A DNA stretch of 60,396 nt from positions 1 to 60,396 of the forward strand of contig CAZMRG010000002.1 in assembly GCA_964568655.1 (NCBI GenBank). The letters are read 5' to 3'. Each line of letters starts with the position of its first letter. The stretch's first letter is position 1. This document shows positions 1-7,307 of this stretch, in pieces. The position numbers and the translations under genes are program-made. A model generated the notes under the pieces. It did no database searches and was not told where the DNA came from. It saw only the letters and a program-made list of their open reading frames with translations. This stretch comes from CAWFKW01 sp964568655. Lineage in GTDB: Bacteria > Bacteroidota > Ignavibacteria > Tepidaquicellales > OLB5.

Positions 1-2
1 CA

Positions 3-59
3 ATGTTTAAAGTATCAAAGGAATTCAAAAAAACTGTTAATGACAGTCTGGTTAAATAA
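3..59 (+). CDS. C-terminal end of an unidentified gene (partial)
   Basis: An open frame enters from the left edge and stops with TAA at 57-59; the visible tail is lysine-rich and ends in NDSLVK. The ATG at 3 may be an internal methionine, because the upstream sequence is outside the window. The fragment is too short to identify. It is read in the same direction as the small ribosomal peptide gene about 190 bases further on. Confidence 0.35.
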   Translation: MFKVSKEFKKTVNDSLVK

Positions 60-122
60 GTAACAGAAGGCAAAAAGCAAAAGGCAGAAGGCAAAAACAA
101 AATAAAAATCTTGATTAAATTC

Positions 123-191
123 AGCTCCGTAGGAGCGACATATTTGTAGAATATTTTAAAAGAAACCAGTAGCTCCGTAGGAGCGACATAT
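123..191. repeat. two copies of a 21-base repeat with a GCTCC-GTA-GGAGC palindrome
   Basis: An identical 21-base word lies at 123-143 and again at 171-191, 48 bases apart. Each contains the inverted repeat GCTCC GTA GGAGC. A purine-rich stretch with repeated AGAAGGCAAAA words lies just upstream (about 66-98). The whole is intergenic and looks like dispersed palindromic repeat DNA. Confidence 0.7.
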
Positions 192-247
192 AAATTCAGA
201 GTGGAAATAAATTAAACAAATAATCTAATAAAATTTAAAGGAGCAAA

Positions 248-343
248 ATGCCGAGCGGAAAAAAGAGAAAACGCCATAAAATGGCAACCCACAAGAGGAA
301 AAAAAGACTGAGAAAGAATCGTCACAAAAAAAGAATAAGATAA
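248..343 (+). CDS. AURKAIP1/COX24-type small basic ribosomal peptide
   Basis: This 31-residue, extremely basic peptide (MPSGKKRKRHKMATHKRKKR then RLRKNRHKKRIR-type residues) has the composition and the KxKKRxxKxRHKKR pattern of the AURKAIP1/COX24 family. Members in Bacteroidota are about 30 residues long and are related to the mitochondrial small-subunit ribosomal protein mS38, so a role on the small ribosomal subunit is likely. A good Shine-Dalgarno (AAAGGAG, 236-242) sits 5 bases before the ATG, and a hairpin terminator follows. It appears to be a stand-alone transcript unless the upstream partial gene reads through. Confidence 0.85.
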   Translation: MPSGKKRKRHKMATHKRKKRLRKNRHKKRIR

Positions 344-376
344 GTTAAGTTAAGTAAGTTAATTTAGACAAATAAT

Positions 377-410
377 TAACCGGTTAATTTTATTAGCCGG
401 TTATATTTTT
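377..410 (+). terminator. intrinsic terminator after the small ribosomal peptide gene
   Basis: The arms TAACCGG (377-383) and CCGGTTA (397-403) form a hairpin followed by ATTTTTT. It lies 34 bases after the stop codon of the AURKAIP1-type gene. Confidence 0.75.
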
Positions 411-470
411 TATCAATAAATTATTTTTTTTGGGTTTAGAAGTTCAATCCTTAGCAAACAGCATGACAGG

Positions 471-929
471 TCATTCCACAAGTTCTTTATGTTTTTTGGC
501 GGCAAGATCAATGTAGTATCTTACATTCAGTTTGTTTAGAATGGGGATTACGCTAAGCATCCTGCAGCGTACCTTTTTAATAACTCCGCTCTCGTCGGAA
601 TATTGTATGACAGCGCTTTTACGGGTAGAAAGATTTTCATGAAAGCCTCCCTGGTCTATATGCAGCAAGCTATCAAGAACGGTTCTGCAAAATATCATGC
701 TTTCACTGTCGGCGGGGATATCGTATTTCAGCGTGTCCCGTGTTTTATCAACAAAATAAACCAGCTTGCCTGCACCATCTTTTGAGTAAGTGAATTCATA
801 CCAATACCATCCGTCATCGTTCCCATTGTGATTAAATTGCCCTACTATCAGCTTATCCCATGACTGCGAATAAGCGTTATCCGGCAAATAAACCAACAAC
901 GCCAGAATAAGAAAAAAATATTTTCTCAT
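471..929 (-). CDS. secreted protein of unknown function
   Basis: This 152-residue protein starts with a typical signal peptide (MRKYFFLILALLVYLPDNAYS, cleavage likely after about residue 21). The mature part is rich in aromatic residues (DDGWYWYEFTYSKDG) and has a single conspicuous region of charged and beta-forming residues, with no motif I recognise. It lies downstream of guaB on the same strand, separated by a 9-base tandem repeat. Function is unknown; exported or periplasmic location is inferred from the signal peptide. Confidence 0.6.
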   Translation of the reverse strand: MRKYFFLILALLVYLPDNAYSQSWDKLIVGQFNHNGNDDGWYWYEFTYSKDGAGKLVYFVDKTRDTLKYDIPADSESMIFCRTVLDSLLHIDQGGFHENLSTRKSAVIQYSDESGVIKKVRCRMLSVIPILNKLNVRYYIDLAAKKHKELVE

Positions 930-940
930 AAATTTTTTAT

Positions 941-995
941 CTATTCACTCTATGCACTTCTATGCACTCTACTCACTCTATGCACTCTATACACT
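941..995. repeat. six-unit tandem repeat of CTATGCACT
   Basis: Six units of a 9-base repeat follow one another: CTATTCACT (941), CTATGCACT (950), one extra T, CTATGCACT (960), CTACTCACT (969), CTATGCACT (978) and CTATACACT (987-995). The last unit covers two bases of the guaB stop codon (994-996, TAG on the minus strand). The array fills the whole gap between guaB and the secreted-protein gene. Confidence 0.85.
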
Positions 996-2466
996 AACGC
1001 CTCACTTGATAATTCGGCGCTTCTTTAGTTACCATTACGTCATGTGGATGCGATTCTTTTAGTCCCGCGTTTGTTATCTCAATAAACTTGGAATTTGTTT
1101 GCAGCAGCTTAATTGTTCCGCAGCCGCAATAGCCCATGGCTGATTTAAGTCCGCCCACCATTTGATATATAACATCTGCCAGCGGCCCTTTGTAAGGCAC
1201 TCTGCCCTCGATGCCTTCCGGCACCATTTTAGATAGCTCTTCTTCGGGATCCTGAAAGTACCTGTCTCCGCTTCCGGCTTTCATAGCTTCAAGCGAGCCC
1301 ATGCCCCGGTACATTTTAAAGCTGCGCCCTTCGTAAAGGACTTTCTCGCCGGGTGATTCTTCCGTACCGGCAAGCAAGCCGCCTATCATAACGCTATCAG
1401 CGCCTGCAGCAATCGCTTTGGGTATATCCCCTGTTTGCTTGATACCGCCATCTGAGATTATCGGGATGTTATATTTTCTTGCCGCCTCGACCGCATTGAA
1501 CACAGCCGTGATCTGCGGCATACCAACGCCGGCAACAATACGCGTTGTGCAAATTGAGCCTGCGCCAATCCCGACTTTAACCGCATCAACGCCCGCTTTA
1601 ATTAACTCCAACGTACCTTCTGTAGTTGCAACGTTTCCGGCGATCAGCTCTATATCAAATTTCTTTTTGATGAGCTTCACCATTTCGATAACGCCGTGCG
1701 AGTGTCCGTGCGCGGTATCGACCACAATCACATCAACGCTTGCTTTAACAAGGGCTTTCACTCTGTCGAGCGTATCGTGAGTCACGCCTACCCCTGCGCC
1801 GCAGAGCAGTCTGCCATAGCTATCCTTAGCTGCCAGCGGATGCTTTTTACGTTTAATAATATCTTTAAACGTAATCAGCCCTTTAATCTTTCCATATTTA
1901 TCCACTACCGGAAGCTTTTCGACCTTATACTTTTGCAGGATTTTTTCCGCCTGCAGAAGCGTTGTGCCTACGGGAGCAGTGATGAGGTTTTCCGTAGTCA
2001 TGAGTTTTTGCACTTTGATCTTTGGATTCGGTTCAAAGCGCAGGTCGCGGTTGGTTAAGATGCCAATCAGCTCGTTTTTGTCGTTCACTATGGGGAAACC
2101 GGAGATCTGGTAGCGCTCCATCAGCCGGTTAGCCTCGCCTACGGTTTGGTCGGCTTTAAGCGTGATGGGGTCCTGTATCATACCGCTCTCGCTGCGTTTT
2201 ACGCGGTCGACTTCCGACGCCTGTTTTTCTATCGACATATTTTTATGCAGTATGCCGATGCCGCCCTCGCGCGCCATAGCGATAGCAAGCTCTGATTCCG
2301 TGACGGTATCCATAGCGGCCGATAGAATAGGAATGTTGAGATTAATGTTGCGTGTTAGACGTGTGGAAACATTTACGTCCCTTGGTAAGACCTTTGATTT
2401 TGCCGGAACCAGCAAAATATCATCAAAGGTTATTGCTTTTTCGATGATTTTACTTTTATGTGCCAT
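994..2466 (-). CDS. guaB: inosine-5'-monophosphate dehydrogenase
   Basis: GuaB converts IMP to XMP with NAD, the committed step of guanine nucleotide synthesis, in the cytosol. The 490 residues match the family length. The N-terminal part has the barrel strand FDDILLVPAKS and ILSAAMDTVTE. Two CBS domains occupy roughly residues 95-205. The catalytic loop GAGSICTTRIVAGVG carries the active cysteine near residue 305, followed by SDGGI, YRGMGSLEAM and the mobile flap. The C-terminus EAPNYQVRR is complete. A TATATTTG box lies 2-9 bases before the ATG on the minus strand, so the leader may be very short. No guaA is nearby. Confidence 0.97.
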   Translation of the reverse strand: MAHKSKIIEKAITFDDILLVPAKSKVLPRDVNVSTRLTRNINLNIPILSAAMDTVTESELAIAMAREGGIGILHKNMSIEKQASEVDRVKRSESGMIQDPITLKADQTVGEANRLMERYQISGFPIVNDKNELIGILTNRDLRFEPNPKIKVQKLMTTENLITAPVGTTLLQAEKILQKYKVEKLPVVDKYGKIKGLITFKDIIKRKKHPLAAKDSYGRLLCGAGVGVTHDTLDRVKALVKASVDVIVVDTAHGHSHGVIEMVKLIKKKFDIELIAGNVATTEGTLELIKAGVDAVKVGIGAGSICTTRIVAGVGMPQITAVFNAVEAARKYNIPIISDGGIKQTGDIPKAIAAGADSVMIGGLLAGTEESPGEKVLYEGRSFKMYRGMGSLEAMKAGSGDRYFQDPEEELSKMVPEGIEGRVPYKGPLADVIYQMVGGLKSAMGYCGCGTIKLLQTNSKFIEITNAGLKESHPHDVMVTKEAPNYQVRR

Positions 2467-3041
2467 AGCAAATATAGCAAAAAAGTTTTTAATTTAAAAA
2501 TACCAAGAAAGAGTAGGGTAAAAAACTTTGCCACTAAGACACAAAAACACAAAGAAAATAATAAATAACAAATAGTAAAAAAAAAGATTAACCGCCAAGG
2601 CGCAAAGGGATTTTTTTTATTCTCAGCTTTTTTGTCATTCTCCTGCCTGTACAGCCAGACCTTGAAAAAAGTGGTACATCCCGCTTGCGGGGAGAAGGGG
2701 AATTACAGTCCCCCCTTTTCTTTGTTAAAGGGGGGTTGAGATTTCTAAATACAAGATTACTGTAGATTGAATATTATTTTGAGTATTAGAATAATTGAGA
2801 TGAGGGTTTATTTTTAAAGAACAACAAAAACCAAGATTCCTCCGATTTAATCGGGACGGGAATGACAAAGGTTTAGGGTTTACCTTTATTCGTGCCACGA
2901 CATGGAGTCGTAGCACGAGACTACACCGCATGGGAATGACAAGCTAATGGGGGTTTAATGCTTGGCAGATCGTTCGGGGGAACCCTCCAAAGGCGGGTAA
3001 ACGTATAGCCAGCACAAGACCCATTCTCCTGCCGGAACTAT
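2467..3041. other. 575-base intergenic region made of dispersed palindromic repeats
   Basis: No convincing gene was found here. It holds repeat-like words: a GCCACTAAGACACAAAAACAC stretch near 2531, ACCGCCAAGGCGCAAAGGG near 2590, a hairpin CCCCCCTTTTC...AAAGGGGGG (about 2710-2735), and an imperfect inverted repeat around 2892-2920 (CGTGCCACGAC / GTCGTAGCACG). A 68-codon open frame on the minus strand at 2725-2931 runs through these repeats and has no protein-like features. Confidence 0.6.
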
Positions 3042-3653
3042 TTAATACGTTACAAAAGTCCCGATCATATCATAATAGTCCTGCATGAGAGCGCGCCGGT
3101 CATAAGCTTTTACAGCGCCCGGGTCATATACACCTAAATTAGTACTATGAATAAACAGCCTGATCCCGAAACAATGAGCGCCTGATGAAACTGCATACAC
3201 GGTTTCATAGTAGTAATTGCCAGTAGCCGCTTCATCGCGTTCCGCTATAGTATAAGTTTCGCCGCCGGCCGTTGTGCCGGGAATTTCAGTTATTGACTCC
3301 CCGCTTTCCAGAAAATTTTTAGCGCTGGAGCCTGCGGGAAGCCACTCAACGCTTATATATGAATCGTCCGTAAGGTTTGTGCCGCTGGTAAGCGCAGCCG
3401 GAACATTAAAAGAAACCCCGGGTATCGATCCTGATGTCAAAAAAGTATAAGTATATGATGTGTTTTTAGTATAAGAGCTCAGGTACTTAATTGAAAATCC
3501 AATCATGCTGTTTTTATACTTCTTCCATACGGCGTTAATATCCGTAGTTTTTACAAATGATTGTCCGTTATTGCCCGTAAAATTGCCGGGGGCGCTAAGT
3601 GTAAGTCCCTGTATGAAAATGATCAAAGCCAGCGTTAAAAATGTTTTTTTCAT
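3042..3653 (-). CDS. secreted protein of unknown function
   Basis: This 203-residue protein has a signal peptide (MKKTFLTLALIIFIQGLTLS). The mature part contains NSMIGFSIKYLSSYT, then VSFNVPAAL and DDSYISVEWLP, an arrangement resembling the short PsbP-like/DUF1795 lipoprotein fold in which a GFSIxYP segment is followed by paired strands. That comparison is by eye only and is tentative. The C-terminus (YDMIGTFVTY) resembles the closing strand of the same fold. There is no T9SS sorting tail. The gene stands alone between two repeat-rich spacers. Confidence 0.55.
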   Translation of the reverse strand: MKKTFLTLALIIFIQGLTLSAPGNFTGNNGQSFVKTTDINAVWKKYKNSMIGFSIKYLSSYTKNTSYTYTFLTSGSIPGVSFNVPAALTSGTNLTDDSYISVEWLPAGSSAKNFLESGESITEIPGTTAGGETYTIAERDEAATGNYYYETVYAVSSGAHCFGIRLFIHSTNLGVYDPGAVKAYDRRALMQDYYDMIGTFVTY

Positions 3654-3712
3654 TTATTTAATTTTGGTTTTAGTTTATAAAATGCTGAAACTCTTAACGC
3701 CCCCGTTAGCTG

Positions 3713-3763
3713 AAATAAAAAAAAGGGCAACGTTTTAATTATACATTAAAACTTTTTTGCCCC
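3713..3763 (-). terminator. strong hairpin with U-tract on the minus strand
   Basis: On the minus strand GGGCAA / TTGCCC and GTTTTAAT / ATTAAAAC arms (plus-strand 3725-3739 and 3745-3762) form a long hairpin followed by eight T residues (3717-3724). It lies between the cation exporter gene and the secreted-protein gene, so it could end exporter transcripts; alternatively it acts in the leader of the gene starting at 3653. Confidence 0.55.
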
Positions 3764-3825
3764 TTGGCAATAATAGAATATTCTTTTCACAAATACAATG
3801 ATTTATTGGGAAGGTGAATCCTTAT

Positions 3826-4256
3826 AAACACGTCTCCCCCTGCCTGCAGCAGGCAGGCCTGACAGGGGGAGATACCAGAGGGGGTGGCGACACATGTCCT
3901 CACCTCCCCCTACCCCCTCCTGTCAGGAGGGGGCGGCATTTTTTTTGTACTCCCAAACTAGAGTTTGGGCCTCAGGGTTAAACCTGAATACATAACCAGT
4001 TGAAATTAATAATAGGATTCGATTGTGAGAATTATTACAATGTGGGTTCAAACGCTTTTGCGGCTCGTTCGGGGAACGAGCCCTACAGTAAAATTGTTCA
4101 TTAGAGTCGACTCAGGGTTAAACACGTCTCCCCCTGCCTGCAGCAGGCAGGCCTAACAGGGGGAGATACAGAGGGGGTGGCAAGTTACCCTTGCGTATTG
4201 AGGATTGGAAAAGAAAAGATTACCATCTGGATTCCCGCTTTCGTGGGAATGACAAA
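3826..4256. repeat. repeat-rich spacer with CCTGCCTGCAGCAGGCAGG palindromes
   Basis: Two near-identical copies of a roughly 62-base repeat lie at 3826-3888 and 4120-4181, each built on the perfect palindrome CCTGCCTGCAGCAGGCAGG and followed by ACAGGGGGAGATA and GAGGGGGTGGC. A further inverted repeat CCCCTCCTG/CAGGAGGGG lies near 3912-3932, GGCTCGTTC GGG GAACGAGCC at 4062-4082, and an ATTCCCGCTTTCGTGGGAATGAC-type hairpin at about 4219-4252. A third partial copy of the main repeat is at 5309-5350. I see no gene in 3654-4260. Confidence 0.8.
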
Positions 4257-4260
4257 GTTG

Positions 4261-5157
4261 TTAACTACAGTCAGGTTCTACACAGCCGCCGTCTTTTCTT
4301 TCTGTTTCAAGGGTTACATGACTGATGTTTAAATGTTCCAGTTCGTGTTTCAATTTATCTTTAATAGCGCTTTCCTCTTTAATATCTATTTCGTTAGCCA
4401 GAACTAAATGCGCGGTCAACGCATTTTCTGTCGTGCTGAGCGCCCATACATGGATATGGTGAATTTCCTCAATGCCTGAAACCTTTGAGGCGCAGTCAGC
4501 AACATCTTTCATGTTTATTCCGCGCGGCACGCCGTCAAGGGTAAGACGAAGGCTCTCTCTCAGCAGCTTCCATGTCCCGAAGAGAATAACTATCGCAATG
4601 GCAATGCTCAGAAGCGGGTCCACCCAGTACAGCTTAGTATAGAAGATAATAATTCCTCCGGCAACCAGTCCAAGAGAAACAACCGCATCTGACATTAAAT
4701 GCAGGTAAGCGCTTTTAATGTTAATATCGTTTTCTTTATCCTTAAGAAACATCAAAGCGGTAAATCCGTTAATGATAATTCCGATTCCCGCAACAGCTGC
4801 AATCACCCCACCGGGCAATGGCTCGGGCTTAAATAAACGATGGAACGCTTCAAAGCTGATTGCGCCGATAGAAACAAGCAACACTACCGCATTTAAAAGC
4901 GCGACAAGTATTGTTGTTTTCCTGTAGCCGTAGGTATATTTTTTATTTGGTTTTACTTTTAGCAATCTGAAAGCTATTAGAGAGAGCGCAAGGCTGGCTA
5001 CATCAGCAAGATTGTGGCCGGCGTCAGAGAGCAGTGAAAGTGAATTAATGTAAAACCCGGCTATTACTTCTATTAAAACAAATAAAGCATTGAGCGTGAT
5101 CCCTATTAGAAATGCACGGTCAATATTACGCTTATTTTCGTGGCTATGGTCGTGCAA
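4261..5157 (-). CDS. cation diffusion facilitator (zinc/cobalt/cadmium exporter, CzcD/ZitB type)
   Basis: This 298-residue inner-membrane protein is expected to export divalent metal ions in exchange for protons. It starts with a His-rich segment (MHDHSHEN), followed by about six membrane helices. The metal site is visible as SDAGHNLAD in helix 2 and HLMSDA in helix 5, the HxxxD pairs typical of zinc-type members. The cytoplasmic C-terminal domain includes HHIHVWALSTTENALTAHLVL-type residues, and the protein ends with CVEPDCS, which may also bind metal. The length is normal for the family. No metal-responsive regulator is adjacent; flanking DNA is repeat-rich. Confidence 0.93.
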   Translation of the reverse strand: MHDHSHENKRNIDRAFLIGITLNALFVLIEVIAGFYINSLSLLSDAGHNLADVASLALSLIAFRLLKVKPNKKYTYGYRKTTILVALLNAVVLLVSIGAISFEAFHRLFKPEPLPGGVIAAVAGIGIIINGFTALMFLKDKENDINIKSAYLHLMSDAVVSLGLVAGGIIIFYTKLYWVDPLLSIAIAIVILFGTWKLLRESLRLTLDGVPRGINMKDVADCASKVSGIEEIHHIHVWALSTTENALTAHLVLANEIDIKEESAIKDKLKHELEHLNISHVTLETERKDGGCVEPDCS

Positions 5158-5264
5158 ACTGTTTACTAAAGCCTTTCTTTATGCGTCGTTATTTCGGAAT
5201 CCGGTTTCATAATACAAATATAACCAATACTGTACTATGGTTTTCAGGAATAAATAATGATTGT

Positions 5265-5537
5265 TCATGGAGTCCCAAGCAGTCTGCCAAAAGGCGGAGT
5301 GGGCTCGGGGTTAAATATCGTCTCCCCTTGCCTGCAGCAGGCAGGCCTAAGATAATAGTTCCCGTCCCCTATTGGCATCATATTAATGCGCCATGCCGAT
5401 TCAGGCTTGCCGTTTACGCGCACAAGAACGGGCATAGGTTTTCGCCAGCCGGATTTAATTTTCGCTGTCCTGGTTTTGCTCACCAGAATATACGGATTTA
5501 CTCCGCGTATTTTTATTTCTGCGGTAAATGTTATCAT
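5265..5537 (-). pseudogene. DUF1905-type gene truncated by insertion of a palindromic repeat
   Basis: The first 62 or so codons (MITFTAEIKI ... KPMPVLVRVNGKPESAW ... MPIGDGNYYL) match the start and core of DUF1905 proteins, small beta-barrel proteins whose biochemical role is not established. Directly after GNYYL the frame enters a copy of the TTAGGCCTGCCTGCTGCAGG repeat, and the last 27 residues (RPACCRQGETIFNPEPTPPF...) are repeat-derived plus read-through sequence rather than the usual hydrophilic C-terminus. I could not find the missing end on the far side of the repeat. The gene is therefore probably broken. Confidence 0.7.
5309..5350. repeat. third copy of the CCTGCCTGCAGCAGGCAGG repeat
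   Basis: This copy matches the left part of the repeats at 3826 and 4120 (GGGTTAAA, CGTCTCCCC, then the palindrome and CCTAA) but lacks the GGGGGAGATA right part. It sits inside the DUF1905-type frame. Confidence 0.8.
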
Positions 5538-5601
5538 AGATGGCGCTATGATAATATATAAATTTGGATTTTGAAAGCCCTTCGGCTAAGCTCCGGGTTA
5601 T

Positions 5602-5640
5602 AAAAAAATTCGCGCCGGACGGGGATGTCTCAGCGCGAAT
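5602..5640 (-). terminator. intrinsic terminator of the gene at 5691-6101
   Basis: On the minus strand ATTCGCGC (5640-5633) pairs with GCGCGAAT (5615-5608) and is followed by TTTTTTTA. It lies about 50 bases beyond the stop codon of the upstream membrane-anchored protein gene. Confidence 0.75.
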
Positions 5641-5690
5641 ATTATAGTTTGGCACATTATATTGTGAAGTGAGAAAGTAGGCGAATTAAT

Positions 5691-6101
5691 TTATTCTCTT
5701 GTAAACGACCAATCCCCCTTACATCTGACCGAAAGTATGAATGTATTTGATTCCGGTATTTGAATCGATTGTTCATCTTCAAAAGCTCCGGTCTTCTGTT
5801 CCAAATTAAACAATGGCGAACCGTCCCGATTCAGCAAGTCGGCTGTAAAATCACCGCTTCCTGAATAAGTAATATTTACTTTTGTAATACCTACATTTAA
5901 ATATATCTGCTGATCTTTGTCACCTGTAAATTTGTAATTTGATGTGGACGTTTCCCGGCTATTAACAATTTCTTTTTTTGTACCATCATTTGTTGTTGTA
6001 AAAGTATGCCTATAGCTTATGATGCCTGAAAGGATCAATAATCCCACAATAAGCACTAAGCCGCCAAGGTACTTAAAGAATATATCATTTTTCTCAAACA
6101 T
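5691..6101 (-). CDS. membrane-anchored protein of unknown function
   Basis: This 136-residue protein has a single N-terminal membrane helix (about residues 11-29, YLGGLVLIVGLLILSGII). A soluble, probably extracytoplasmic domain follows with polar beta-forming sequence (KVNITYSGSGDFTADLLNRD). The C-terminal SVRCKGDWSFTRE segment resembles the closing strand of small emp24/GOLD-like or galactose-binding-like beta domains, but I do not recognise a family. A terminator follows. Upstream on the same strand lies the cysteine-rich small protein gene, 18 bases away. Confidence 0.5.
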   Translation of the reverse strand: MFEKNDIFFKYLGGLVLIVGLLILSGIISYRHTFTTTNDGTKKEIVNSRETSTSNYKFTGDKDQQIYLNVGITKVNITYSGSGDFTADLLNRDGSPLFNLEQKTGAFEDEQSIQIPESNTFILSVRCKGDWSFTRE

Positions 6102-6118
6102 AATTTTATCTATCTAAA

Positions 6119-6361
6119 TTATTTATAATAAGCTCTGTCTGTTAATTCATGTACCCCGTCTTTATAAGCGCAGTTGGCGCAGCAGTATATATTTCCATGC
6201 GCCTCTACTCCGTGGCCAAGAATAATGCAATCACAGAGTTTACAATGCGGGGCAAGCTTGCTTATAGCGCACTCAAAGCTATCAAACATATAGGTATTTC
6301 CTCCAAATATAACATTAAATGTTTTATCATAATCGTTACCGCATTTATCACATTAAGCCAT
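6119..6361 (-). pseudogene. cysteine-rich metal-binding small protein, stop at codon 3 (or restarted 56-residue form)
   Basis: The minus frame reads ATG GCT TAA and then CDKCGNDYDKTFNVIFGG, MFDSFECAISKLAPHCKLCD, GHGVEAHGNIYCCANCAYKD and DRAYYK before a stop at 6119. The CxxC, FECAI, CxxCxC, GHGVE and YCCANC motifs are those of small metallothionein-like or zinc-binding proteins seen in many bacteria, and the CDKCG segment belongs to the family, so the TAA (6353-6355) interrupts a once-complete gene of about 80 codons. An internal ATG at 6287-6289, ten bases after a GGAGG, could still give a 56-residue protein. A sequencing error is the other possibility. Confidence 0.6.
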
Positions 6362-6390
6362 TGCCTTCTTTGTTTAAGTTTTCATAAAAA

Positions 6391-6527
6391 ATCGGTGAGT
6401 GGCGCTGGATAAGTCTTGCCGCCTTGACTTGATAAATAATAATCGGGACACCAGTTCCTTTTGTTATTTATTTTCCAGCGCTTAAAATATATGCACCCAT
6501 CAGAACATATATTTTTCTCTCACCGAT
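6391..6527. repeat. nested inverted repeat in a 403-base gene-poor gap
   Basis: An outer pair ATCGGTGAG (6391-6399) / CTCACCGAT (6519-6527) encloses an inner pair GCGCTGGA (6402-6409) / TCCAGCGC (6474-6481). The arms are spaced 64 and 119 bases apart, so this could be a small folded element or remnant. The rest of 6362-6764 is A+T-rich with no gene that I can support. Confidence 0.6.
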
Positions 6528-6764
6528 CCATCACTAAATGAGTCCTCTATTATTATATTCAATAAATATGCCAAATTATCAGCATTGAAATAACAGATGG
6601 ATAGAAAATAGAAATATATGGTGATATGACAATGATGTCATTGATTTGCGTATTTTGACACATTAATGTGGTTGTATAAAAATCACCCCATCTCACTGTT
6701 TTGTTGTTGAAAGTTAAGCTATCTTAATCCTGTTGGAATCTTTCTAAATTTTGCAGGAGTTATC

Positions 6765-7106
6765 ATGATATTCAAAAAGCCATCAGTCAGCGCCAATACT
6801 GTCAAAAGAGAATTGCTTTTAGGATTTGATTTTATGGAGAAATATATTAGAAAGAAAAAATCAGCTGCGCCAATCATTTCCTTGCATTGCAGGTATGAAA
6901 TCGAAGATATGGGAGAAAGAACGGTCACATTTTATCTTGTCTCCAATGAGACGGCAGATGTGAGCCGGTTCATAGAGAAATGGAAATTTGAAAAGGTAAA
7001 CGCTCTTCCTTCATCGCTGATACATATTTTGGGCAATTACGAAGCTAAGGTAAAAGAAATTGACCGGGCTAAATTCGAACAAATTTCTCCCGAAACGTTA
7101 TCATAA
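6765..7106 (+). CDS. hypothetical cytosolic protein
   Basis: This 113-residue protein has no signal peptide or membrane helix. It has a basic N-terminal half (KYIRKKKSAAPIISLHCRYE) and a more acidic C-terminal half ending in AKFEQISPETLS. A clear Shine-Dalgarno (AGGAG, 6755-6759) lies five bases before the ATG, which fixes the start and supports real translation. I recognise no family. It stands upstream of cydAB but is about 200 bases away, so co-transcription is uncertain. Confidence 0.6.
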   Translation: MIFKKPSVSANTVKRELLLGFDFMEKYIRKKKSAAPIISLHCRYEIEDMGERTVTFYLVSNETADVSRFIEKWKFEKVNALPSSLIHILGNYEAKVKEIDRAKFEQISPETLS

Positions 7107-7307
7107 TTTTTTTTCGGAATATAGCATTAAACCTTACCCTCGGACTTCCTTTATTGATTATTTCATAAAAAAATCTTCTAACGTAAGCTCCGATAATTTA
7201 TTGTAAATTCAATTTTAAGTAATTGTATTTATTTATATTATTGAAAATTATCTAAGAACGATCTTCAGAAGGTCCTCTGAATAAATGAGAGAATTATCAT
7301 ATTATCA

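Noticed and set aside
2725..2931. A 68-codon minus-strand open frame in the guaB upstream spacer
   Set aside because: It runs through several palindromic repeats and reads as repeat translation rather than a gene.
5692..6101. Possible emp24/GOLD or galactose-binding relationship of the membrane-anchored protein
   Set aside because: The similarity is by general strand pattern only, so I left the function as unknown.
6149..6412. An 87-codon open frame on the plus strand
   Set aside because: It is the antisense shadow of the cysteine-rich minus-strand gene, whose motif content is far more convincing.
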